From JAFAVZ01 sp036009105 (lineage in GTDB: Bacteria; Acidobacteriota; Thermoanaerobaculia; Gp7-AA8), in assembly GCA_036009105.1 (NCBI GenBank), contig DASYMJ010000364.1, positions 1-9,552 on the forward strand: DNA of 9,552 nucleotides, given 5' to 3'. The position numbers and the translations under genes are program-made. Of the stretch, positions 1 to 5,516 are shown in pieces. A model generated the notes under the pieces. It was not told the DNA's origin and searched no databases. It was given only the letters and a program-made list of their open reading frames with translations. How positions within the stretch are numbered: the first letter of the stretch is position 1; each line of letters starts with the position of its first letter.

Positions 1-69
1 CTCCGGCAGCGGCGCATCGCGCGGCAGCACGGGCTGGAAGGAGGCGTCGTCGAAGAGGGAGCCGGACAT
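1..69 (-). CDS. Partial CDS, N-terminus only; possibly replication-associated recombination protein A (RarA/MgsA)
   Basis: An ATG at 69-67 on the minus strand opens a frame that stays open to the window edge, giving 23 residues that begin MSGSLFDDASFQPVLPRDA and end in PLPE. A short acidic start of the type 'SLFDD' followed by 'PL-x-RMRPRTLDE' is common in RarA/MgsA, the AAA+ ATPase that acts at stalled replication forks. The visible part would end just before that diagnostic stretch, so the assignment is a guess from the N-terminal style only. There is no purine-rich ribosome-binding site before the ATG; the upstream sequence is the A/C-rich arm of the heptad palindrome at 74-153. The gene follows the dehydratase on the same strand with an 81-bp gap, so co-transcription is possible. 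Confidence 0.45.
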   Translation of the reverse strand, partial: MSGSLFDDASFQPVLPRDAPLPE

Positions 70-73
70 ATGG

Positions 74-153
74 TTTTTGGTTGTTAGTTGTTGGTTGTTA
101 GTAGAACGGGGTTGTCATTCTACGAACAACTAACAACCAACAACTAATAACTA
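74..153. repeat. Heptad-iterated palindrome (site 1) between dehydratase stop and the partial gene
   Basis: The plus strand carries tandem 7-mers: TTTTTGG at 74-80, TTGTTAG at 81-87, TTGTTGG at 88-94 and TTGTTAG at 95-101, capped by TAGAACG at 102-108. The minus strand carries the mirrored array from 150 back to 123 (TTATTAG, TTGTTGG, TTGTTAG, TTGTTCG), capped by TAGAATG at 122-116. The two arms can pair into a long imperfect hairpin around a short loop. In the aligned register the mismatches fall at one position per heptad; a one-heptad slip gives an uninterrupted match of about three heptads. The dehydratase TAG stop (153-151) abuts the minus-strand array. No T-run follows either side, so it is not a classical intrinsic terminator. 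Confidence 0.85.
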
Positions 154-1101
154 GCGAAGCAATGCAAAATCCAGATTCCCCCCACTCACCACCACCGCCA
201 CCGGCCCCCGCGGCTTGATCCTCCCTGTCATCAGTGCGGCAATGCCGAGGGCGCCGGTCGGCTCGATGACCAGCTTCGTGCGGTACATGGCGAACTTCAG
301 AGCCTCCAGCAGCACGTCATCGTCCACCGAGACCACGTCCTTGACCCGCTCCCGGATCATGGCGAAGTTGCGGTCGCCGATGCGCAGGGTGCGCGCGCCG
401 TCGGCGATGGTGTTCGGCGGGTCGATGGTCACGATCCGGCCGCTGTGGAAGGAGCGCTCGCCGTCGTTGCCGGCGGCTGGCTCGACTCCATAGACGTCTT
501 TCCCGTCGCCGACGCCGATCGAGGTGCCGGAGAGCAGCCCGCCCCCGCCCAGCGGCGTCACCACGCTGGCCACCTCCGGCCACTCCTCGGCGATCTCCAG
601 CCCCACCGTGCCCGCCCCGGCGATGATCCGCCAGTCGTCGAACGGCGGCACCACCGCTGCGCCGGTCCGCTCCGCCACCTCGCGGGCCACGGTATCGCGG
701 GTGGCGGATGTCACGCCGGCCGTGACCACCTCCGCACCGTAGGCGCGGGTGGCGTCGACTTTCGACTGCACCGAGTTCTCCGGCATCACGATGGTGGCCG
801 GCATGCCGAGGAGGCGGGCGGCGAGGGCGACGCCCTGGGCGTGGTTGCCGGAGGAAAAGGCGACGACGCCGCGATGGCGATCCGCCTCGGGGATCTGGAG
901 GAGGGCATTCATCGCGCCGCGGATCTTGAAGGAGCCGGCGCGCTGGAGGTTCTCGCACTTGAGGCGGACCTCCACCCCTATGATTTCGGAAAGCGAGCGG
1001 CTGGCGAGGAGGGGAGTGCGGTGGATGTATGGCTCGATGCGGGCAGCGGCCGCCTGGACGTCGTCCCGCGTCACCGCCGTACTGCTATTTGAAGAAATCA
1101 C
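151..1101 (-). CDS. Threonine/serine dehydratase, PLP-dependent (catabolic type, no ACT domain)
   Basis: This 316-residue protein is a fold-type II PLP enzyme of the threonine deaminase/serine racemase family, predicted to convert threonine to 2-oxobutyrate and ammonia (or serine to pyruvate) in the cytoplasm. Visible motifs are the Schiff-base lysine in SFKIRG (K59), the substrate/PLP loop SSGNHAQG (83-90), the phosphate-binding GGGGLLSG (185-192) and the C-terminal SGGN (306-309). The length matches catabolic TdcB-like enzymes; biosynthetic IlvA would carry an extra C-terminal ACT region. The segment after the glycine loop (about 193-203) is glycine-rich and about three residues shorter than in TdcB. 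Serine racemase is a realistic alternative from sequence alone. The start is GTG at 1101; a second in-frame GTG at 1074 is possible. Neither has a ribosome-binding site, and a good -10 box sits just upstream of the first. Confidence 0.9.
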   Translation of the reverse strand: MISSNSSTAVTRDDVQAAAARIEPYIHRTPLLASRSLSEIIGVEVRLKCENLQRAGSFKIRGAMNALLQIPEADRHRGVVAFSSGNHAQGVALAARLLGMPATIVMPENSVQSKVDATRAYGAEVVTAGVTSATRDTVAREVAERTGAAVVPPFDDWRIIAGAGTVGLEIAEEWPEVASVVTPLGGGGLLSGTSIGVGDGKDVYGVEPAAGNDGERSFHSGRIVTIDPPNTIADGARTLRIGDRNFAMIRERVKDVVSVDDDVLLEALKFAMYRTKLVIEPTGALGIAALMTGRIKPRGPVAVVVSGGNLDFALLR

Positions 1102-1108
1102 GAGGGTT

Positions 1109-1114
1109 AGTATA
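1109..1114 (-). promoter_or_regulatory. Candidate -10 box for the dehydratase gene; possible leaderless transcript
   Basis: Read on the minus strand, TATACT (1114 to 1109) matches five of six bases of the sigma-70 -10 consensus. It ends seven bases before the GTG at 1101, so transcription would begin at or within a base or two of the start codon. No convincing -35 hexamer is visible at 16-18 bp spacing (around 1131-1138), and there is no Shine-Dalgarno sequence. A leaderless mRNA is therefore a reasonable inference; alternatively translation starts at the GTG at 1074. Confidence 0.45.
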
Positions 1115-1187
1115 AACTGCCGAAAAACTTAGTAGTTCGCCGCGAGCGGCGAGGGTTTTTTGCGGCTAAGGTCATCTTCGGGTTGGT

Positions 1188-1192
1188 GGAGG
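1188..1192 (+). promoter_or_regulatory. Ribosome-binding site that sets the start of the Ig-like protein
   Basis: GGAGG at 1188-1192 is followed by an 8-nt spacer and ATG at 1201. The frame is open further upstream to a TTG at 1183, but that codon lies before the ribosome-binding site, so 1201 is preferred. The resulting N-terminus is also a well-formed signal peptide. Confidence 0.75.
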
Positions 1193-1200
1193 TTGGGGTT

Positions 1201-2820
1201 ATGTGGAGAAGGGTTACCCGCGGCCTGGTTCTCACCTTTTGCGCTGTGCTCGTCACGCCGGCGCTCCTCGCGCAGACAGAGTTCATCGGTGCGCTCGACG
1301 CGCCGGATCCGAACGTCACCCAGACGGGCGTCGTCCTGGTCAAGGGCTTCGCGCTGGATCAGCAGCAGATCACGAAGATCGAGCTCTTCGTGGACGATCA
1401 GTTCCAGCATCGCGCCAACATGTCGCTGCCTCGCATCGACGTCGTGGAGGCGTACCCGAACTGGCCCGGCATCCAGAACAGCGCGCCCGGCTTCCTCACC
1501 GGCTTCCTGGCCAGCCGCTTCTCCAACGGCCCGCACACGGTGGAAGTCCGCGTCTACACGAGCGACGGCCGAGTGATCCCGGTCGGGCGGCGCACGGTCA
1601 ACATCGACAACACCCAGAACCAGTCGCCGTTCGGTCAGATCGACCAGCCGGATGCGGCCGGCATCACGAACTTCGCCGGCTCGTTCCCGGTGGTCGGCTG
1701 GGCCACCGATACGGACGGCATCCAGCGGGTGGACGTGCAGATCGATGACGGCAACCTGCAGTCCGCTCTCTATGGCGACGCCCGGCCGGACGTCGGCAAC
1801 ACCTTCCCCGATTTCCCGGCCGCCCTCTTCTCCGGCTTCATCGCCAACGTCGATACCACGCGCGTGCAGGACGGCGTGCACGTGCTCACCGTCCGCGCCA
1901 CCGACCGCCTCGGCGTCTCGCGCATGATCGGCCGCCGCACGGTGCAGATCCTCAATTCCGAGAACAACCTCAAGCCCTTCGGCTACCTCGACGAGCCGAA
2001 GCGCGACACGGTGCTCTACGGCACCCGCTGCGGCGCGGTGCCGGTGATCATCTCGCCGCCGGTCAACCCGCAGTCGCACATCACGCCGATCCGCGGCTGG
2101 GCTCTCGACCTCGGCACGCGCATCGATCTCGGCCGCGTCTCGTACGTCGAGCTGATGATCGACGGCGTGCGCTGGATCTCCACCGACGACTGCGGATTCA
2201 ACCCGATCTTCGGCAATTACACGAACTGCTACGGCCTGCCGCGCTTCGACGTGGAGCGCTTCTATCCGAACTATCCGGACTCGCCGCGCGCCGGCTTCAT
2301 GTTCACCCTCGACGTCGGCGCGCTCTTCGCCCTCGGCGTCCGGCCGGGCAACCATGTGCTGAAGGTGCGGGTGGGCGACCAGCAGCAGACCTTCGCCGAC
2401 ATCCCCGGCCCGCAGGGCATCCCGGTCTTCTTCACCTGCGCGGACATCGACCACGACTTCGCCGCCGTCGGCTTCATCGACATCCCGACGACGTTCGACT
2501 ACGTGAAGGGCGACGTGGTCTTCCAGGGCTGGGCCGTGGACGAGAACGGCGGCATTTCGGCGGTGGAGATGATCGTGGACGGCAACTACGTCGGCGCCGC
2601 GCAGGTCGGCTTCCCCCGCCCCGACGTGCTCGAGTCGAACCCGCAGCTGTTCAACTTCCAGGCGGCCAACTCCGGCTGGCGCTTCACCATGAACACCCGC
2701 CTGCTGAGCAACGCCCGCCACCGCCTTACCGTGCGCGTGCTCGACCAGCAGGGCAACCGCTCGGAGATCGGCTCGGTCGACTTTTACGTGCAGAACCCCA
2801 CGGGGCCGACCGCGCCGTAA
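1201..2820 (+). CDS. Secreted protein of four Ig-like (bacterial Ig-type) modules
   Basis: A 539-residue exported protein. Residues 1-24 form a Sec signal peptide (basic MWRRVTR, hydrophobic core, cleavage after ALLA). The rest is four related beta-rich modules. Each opens with a G-[FW]-A-x-D motif (49-53, 166-170, 299-303, 443-447), then a strand such as ELFVDD, VQIDDG, LMIDG or MIVDG. Next comes an R-x-DV-x4-P signature (79-86, 195-203, 348-356, 473-481), a GF/GW, and a closing H-x-L/V-x-VR strand. This is the pattern of bacterial Ig-like repeats in cell-surface and secreted proteins, where they act as spacers or binding modules. Module 3 is enlarged and holds cysteines at 277, 331 and 343, suggesting a disulphide-stabilised loop. 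No catalytic domain, LPxTG or other sorting motif is visible, and the C-terminus is a short Pro/Thr tail. The ligand is unknown. A strong terminator follows, so it is probably monocistronic. Confidence 0.8.
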   Translation: MWRRVTRGLVLTFCAVLVTPALLAQTEFIGALDAPDPNVTQTGVVLVKGFALDQQQITKIELFVDDQFQHRANMSLPRIDVVEAYPNWPGIQNSAPGFLTGFLASRFSNGPHTVEVRVYTSDGRVIPVGRRTVNIDNTQNQSPFGQIDQPDAAGITNFAGSFPVVGWATDTDGIQRVDVQIDDGNLQSALYGDARPDVGNTFPDFPAALFSGFIANVDTTRVQDGVHVLTVRATDRLGVSRMIGRRTVQILNSENNLKPFGYLDEPKRDTVLYGTRCGAVPVIISPPVNPQSHITPIRGWALDLGTRIDLGRVSYVELMIDGVRWISTDDCGFNPIFGNYTNCYGLPRFDVERFYPNYPDSPRAGFMFTLDVGALFALGVRPGNHVLKVRVGDQQQTFADIPGPQGIPVFFTCADIDHDFAAVGFIDIPTTFDYVKGDVVFQGWAVDENGGISAVEMIVDGNYVGAAQVGFPRPDVLESNPQLFNFQAANSGWRFTMNTRLLSNARHRLTVRVLDQQGNRSEIGSVDFYVQNPTGPTAP

Positions 2821-2827
2821 AGGGCAG

Positions 2828-2874
2828 TTACCGGTTACTGGTTGCTGGTTGCTGGTAGAGATATCGGCAACCAG
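2828..2874 (+). repeat. Heptad-iterated palindrome (site 2), built into a terminator
   Basis: Four tandem heptads, TTACCGG (2828-2834), TTACTGG (2835-2841) and TTGCTGG twice (2842-2855), are capped by TAGAGAT (2856-2862). This is the same TTRYYRG pattern and TAGA-type cap as site 1 (74-153) and site 3 (9420-9492), with a different base choice. Only one inverted copy lies on the other side (CGGCAACCAG, 2865-2874). It can pair in two registers one heptad apart. Confidence 0.75.
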
Positions 2875-2882
2875 TTTTTTTT
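2845..2882 (+). terminator. Intrinsic (rho-independent) terminator of the Ig-like protein gene
   Basis: CTGGTTGCTG (2845-2854) pairs with CGGCAACCAG (2865-2874) as a 10-bp stem with one G-U pair and a 10-nt loop, directly followed by eight T (2875-2882). It starts 25 bp after the stop codon at 2818-2820. A nearly equal alternative stem uses the preceding heptad (2838-2847). The T-run ends three bases before the next gene's start codon. Confidence 0.88.
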
Positions 2883-2885
2883 GAT

Positions 2886-3572
2886 GTGAGAGTCGAGCGC
2901 ACTGGTTCCGCCGCCTTCGCCGCTCAGTTCGAGAGCGAGCAGGAGGTTCGCCAGGAGCATCGCGTCAATCTGTCGCAGGGCGCGCTGCTGCTTCCGACCG
3001 GCGAGACCGTCCCGCTCCACGCGACGCTCCTCATCACGCTGCGCGGCCCCGGGGGAGGAGAAGCGCAGATCCGGGCCACGGTGGTTGCGGCGCTGCCGGA
3101 CGGAATCGCGCTGGCCATCGAGGGGAACGGGGACGAGCTCCTGCAGCGGCTGCTGGCCCGGGAATCAAAGAATCAGACCGCCTGGGATCGCATGCGCGCG
3201 CTCTCCCAGATGGAAAAGCTCCTGCTGGCGGTCAAGGCCGAGCGGTCGGAACGCGCGCTGCTCCTGCAGGACAACGACCCGCGCGTGCTGCTGTCTCTGC
3301 TGCGCAACCCGCGGCTCACCGTGGACGAGGTGGCGCGCATGGCCAAGTCGGCGTTCCTCACCTACCAGGTCGCGGAGGTGATCATGAAGGCGGCCCAGTG
3401 GATGTCCAGCCTCGACGTGCGCCTGGCGCTGATCCACAACCCGAAGACCCCTCCCGCCTTCGCGCTGCGCATCCTGCCCACGCTTCCCGAGGCGGAGGTG
3501 CGCGCCATCGCCCGGGCCGGAACGAACATGGCGCTCAAGCAGGCCGCGGTGCGGCGGCTGCAGGGCCGCTAG
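2886..3572 (+). CDS. PilZ-like domain protein with C-terminal helical-repeat domain
   Basis: A 228-residue soluble protein without signal peptide. Residues about 10-90 look like a divergent PilZ beta-barrel: a polar first strand, the N-L-S-x-x-G motif at 28-32 matching the PilZ (D/N)xSxxG signature, then alternating strands up to FxxxL-like ELLQRLL. The N-terminal RxxxR that contacts cyclic di-GMP in canonical PilZ domains is not visible, so binding is doubtful. Residues about 100-228 are all helical, with LRV/HEAT-like units such as LLSLLRNPRLTVDEVA (137-150) and LALIHNPKTPPAFALRIL (180-197). Similar 'NP-x-TP' helical regions occur in deltaproteobacterial proteins, by memory. GTG at 2886 is the only initiator that keeps the whole PilZ-like domain; the frame has a stop at 2856-2858. 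It has no ribosome-binding site and lies right behind the terminator T-run. A signalling or adaptor role is inference. Confidence 0.6.
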   Translation: MRVERTGSAAFAAQFESEQEVRQEHRVNLSQGALLLPTGETVPLHATLLITLRGPGGGEAQIRATVVAALPDGIALAIEGNGDELLQRLLARESKNQTAWDRMRALSQMEKLLLAVKAERSERALLLQDNDPRVLLSLLRNPRLTVDEVARMAKSAFLTYQVAEVIMKAAQWMSSLDVRLALIHNPKTPPAFALRILPTLPEAEVRAIARAGTNMALKQAAVRRLQGR

Positions 3573-3575
3573 TCT

Positions 3576-4304
3576 CTACGTCCCGCGCGTCTCGTCCGGA
3601 TGCCAGTCGATCACGGTGGCCACGCCTTTCTCGCCGCACACCCACACGTTCGCCCGCTTGCCCTTGCCGACGCGTTTCCAGTCGGAGGAGCGCATCGGCT
3701 CGCCGTCGAGGAGATAGCGGGGGGCGGGGGAGACGGCGGTCTCGGTGGTGTCCCAGTCGGTGGCGATGGTGATGGTCGTCTTCGACCTGGTGCGCGTGAA
3801 GCGAGTGACGCGGCCGCTGTAGAGCGTCAGCTGGTTGCGGTCGCAGGTGACGCCGGCCGGCGGGCGAAGGCGGCCGCCGCGGGCGGCGCCGGGAGGATCC
3901 TCGTTCACCACGGGCGGCTCGTGGTTGTCGCTCTCGGTCGGCAGCCCGGCGGCGGTCCAGGCGTTCATGCCGCCCTGCAGAGCGGCGGCGCGCTCGATGC
4001 CCGCCTTCTGCAGGGCGACGACCGCGGAGACGCTCAGCTCATCGTGCGAACAGGTGCAGTAGGTCACGATCAGCTTGTCCTTCGGCAGCTCCGAGGCCCG
4101 CGCGGCGATCGTGCCGAGGGGGATGGAGACCGCGCCGGCGATGCGCTGCAGCTCGAAGGGCACCTGGCCGCGGACGTCCACCAGCACGGCGTCGTTCCGG
4201 GCCAGCAGGGAGCGCGTCTCCTCGACCGTCACCCGTGCGACGGCGTCTTCCGGATTGGGAACGGCGGTGGAGGCGGCGAGCAAGAGGGCGACGAGGAAGT
4301 ACAT
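3576..4304 (-). CDS. Exported rhodanese-like protein with an unassigned C-terminal domain
   Basis: A 242-residue protein. Residues 1-14 form a short hydrophobic signal-like segment. Residues about 25-122 are a rhodanese domain, with VDVRG at 42-46, GAVSIPLG at 57-64, the catalytic strand and loop VTYCTCSHDELS (80-91) and the final GGMNAWTAAGLP (111-122). The nucleophile is expected to be C83. The loop is not the usual CxxGxR(S) form: it has a second cysteine (C85), an acidic run and no arginine, so substrate preference may differ from thiosulfate sulfurtransferases. Residues about 150-242 form a second, beta-rich domain with conserved-looking LLDGEP-x3-SDW and WVCGEKG segments that I cannot name. 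GGGGAG (4315-4310) with a 5-nt spacer supports the ATG at 4304. It lies downstream of the protease gene on the same strand and converges, 3 bp away, on the PilZ-like gene. Confidence 0.78.
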   Translation of the reverse strand: MYFLVALLLAASTAVPNPEDAVARVTVEETRSLLARNDAVLVDVRGQVPFELQRIAGAVSIPLGTIAARASELPKDKLIVTYCTCSHDELSVSAVVALQKAGIERAAALQGGMNAWTAAGLPTESDNHEPPVVNEDPPGAARGGRLRPPAGVTCDRNQLTLYSGRVTRFTRTRSKTTITIATDWDTTETAVSPAPRYLLDGEPMRSSDWKRVGKGKRANVWVCGEKGVATVIDWHPDETRGT

Positions 4305-4323
4305 GGTTTCTCCCCAAACGCGA

Positions 4324-4349
4324 GGGCGCCGGCATTTCTGCCGGCGCCC
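4324..4349 (-). other. Perfect GC hairpin with GAAA tetraloop between protease and rhodanese genes
   Basis: GGGCGCCGGCA and its exact complement form an 11-bp stem. In minus-strand RNA the loop is GAAA, a GNRA-type tetraloop. It sits 24 bases after the protease stop (4376-4374) and 8 bases before the ribosome-binding site of the rhodanese gene. No T-run follows, so it is more likely an mRNA-stability or partial-attenuation element than a full terminator. That role is inference; the palindrome is seen directly. Confidence 0.7.
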
Positions 4350-4373
4350 GAACCGTGAAGCGTGGGATGGCGA

Positions 4374-5327
4374 TTACAGGCCGCGGTAGGTCGCGGACTG
4401 GGTGTCGGCGCGCTGCGCCTGGCCGGCCGTGAACTTGTACATGCAGGAGTCGGTCGAGTAGTCCATGAAGTTCTCGACAGGGTCGCGGCCCGTGGAGGGG
4501 CAGGTGTCGATGACCGGACAGCCGGAGGCCGGGTTCTTCTCGGCCGGGGTGTCGGCGACCTGGTCGTTCGAGGTGCTGCAGCCGCCCTGGAACGTGTGGT
4601 AGAGGCCGACCCAGTGGCCGACTTCATGCGTCGCCGTGTCGCCGAGGTTGTACGGCGAGGCGGAGCCGCCCGGGATCGAGGCGTTGAGGCAGACCACGCC
4701 GTCCATCAGCGGAGCGGAGGAGTAGTCGGAGGGGAAGGTGGCCCAGCCGAGCAGGCCGCCGCCCATGTTGTTGAAGTAGAGGTTCAGGTCCTTCGCCGTG
4801 CCGCGGTGCAGCGCGTTCTTCATGCTGCGCTCGGCCGTGGTGCCGGGCGTGGCGGTGTAATAGGTGCTGTTGTTCGTGTAGTCGGTGGAGACGAGCGTGA
4901 AACGGAACGGGGTGTTGTAGCCGCCGGTCACGCCGCCGAAGCTGTCGTTCATCACCTTGATCTGGTTGGCGATCTGGGTGGCGGTGAGGTTGCCCGCCGT
5001 GCCGGCCGAGTTGCGGATGACGTGGACGTAGACGCGCACCGTGACCGAGCCGCCGGCGCGGACGTCTTCCATGGGGGTGAGGTCGCCGAAGCGGAGCGCC
5101 GCGGACGGATCCTGCCGGGCCCGCATCGCGGCGGTGTGCTCTTCGATGGCCTGGATCTCGGCCTGGTCCAGGTTGCGCGTGCCGCACATCCGGGCCCAGA
5201 TGCCGTTGCCGCCGCCCTGGCGGATGGTGTTCAGGTCGGCGCCGTCGCCGAAGTCATGCTGCGCGAAGGCGCTGGTGGCCAGAAGGGAAAGGGCCGCGAA
5301 GGCGAGGGTCGAGACTCTACGATGCAT
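4374..5327 (-). CDS. Secreted zinc metalloprotease, pappalysin family (MEROPS M43B-like)
   Basis: A 317-residue secreted endopeptidase. Residues 1-22 are a Sec signal peptide ending in SAFA before Q23. Residues about 23-90 form a propeptide with an R-x-CGT motif (C48 in MCGT). The catalytic domain runs from about 95 to 317. Its extended zinc site HEVGHWVGLYH (234-244) gives ligands H234, H238 and H244 with E235 as general base, followed by the typical TF-x-GGC, and the Met-turn lies at M288 in NFMDYS. C250, C270, C276 and C295 sit where pappalysins such as ulilysin and mirolysin form disulphides. It is expected to cleave proteins outside the cell after propeptide removal. The ATG at 5327 has CAGGAG (5340-5335) 7 nt upstream. 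The next gene on the strand is the rhodanese-like protein, 69 bp downstream. Confidence 0.92.
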   Translation of the reverse strand: MHRRVSTLAFAALSLLATSAFAQHDFGDGADLNTIRQGGGNGIWARMCGTRNLDQAEIQAIEEHTAAMRARQDPSAALRFGDLTPMEDVRAGGSVTVRVYVHVIRNSAGTAGNLTATQIANQIKVMNDSFGGVTGGYNTPFRFTLVSTDYTNNSTYYTATPGTTAERSMKNALHRGTAKDLNLYFNNMGGGLLGWATFPSDYSSAPLMDGVVCLNASIPGGSASPYNLGDTATHEVGHWVGLYHTFQGGCSTSNDQVADTPAEKNPASGCPVIDTCPSTGRDPVENFMDYSTDSCMYKFTAGQAQRADTQSATYRGL

Positions 5328-5516
5328 TCACATTCTCCTGTCGGTTGTCTGAACTGCGTGTGACCGACCCAGGAGCAATGCGACTGCCACGCGCCAGCAA
5401 GCGCTAAGTTGTTGATTCCAATGGCGGTCTACGAAAATCGTGGGTCAAAATTAGCGCCGTGGGTGGATGGCCGAAAAATAATCGACCCACGAAGGCGGAC
5501 GTTTCTGACCCATGTA
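5328..5516. other. Intergenic region with repeated TGGGTC sites upstream of the protease
   Basis: This gap between the outer-membrane protein gene and the protease has no convincing ORF or RNA gene. It contains a 9-bp inverted repeat, TCGTGGGTC (5438-5446) and GACCCACGA (5484-5492). A related CGTGGGTGG lies at 5458, GACCCAT at 5507-5513 and GACCCAGG at about 5365-5372. The sites could be operator half-sites for a regulator of the protease gene, which reads leftward from 5327. No clear -35/-10 pair was found. Confidence 0.35.

Noticed and set aside
74..153. CRISPR array or transposon terminal inverted repeats
   Set aside because: The repeat unit is 7 bp without spacers, and no transposase or cas gene is present. 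The same layout recurs at other gene ends, so it is a small dispersed palindrome.
151..1101. Biosynthetic threonine deaminase (IlvA)
   Set aside because: The protein ends at residue 316 right after the SGGN region and lacks the C-terminal regulatory ACT domain of IlvA.
1138..1161. Short hairpin (CGCCG, CGAG loop, CGGCG) followed by AGGG and six T, resembling a terminator
   Set aside because: The stem is only 5-7 bp and four bases separate it from the T-run. It lies in the leader of the Ig-like gene, so it is at most a weak leader structure.
1129..2721. 530-residue open frame on the minus strand opposite the Ig-like gene
   Set aside because: Its composition is biased toward Val, Asp, His, Arg and Ala without recognisable motifs. 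The plus strand has a ribosome-binding site, a signal peptide, repeated modules and a terminator.
4362..5363. 333-residue open frame on the plus strand opposite the protease gene
   Set aside because: The protease on the minus strand has an intact HExxHxxGxxH site and signal peptide. The plus-strand frame has no motif and crosses the intergenic region at both ends.
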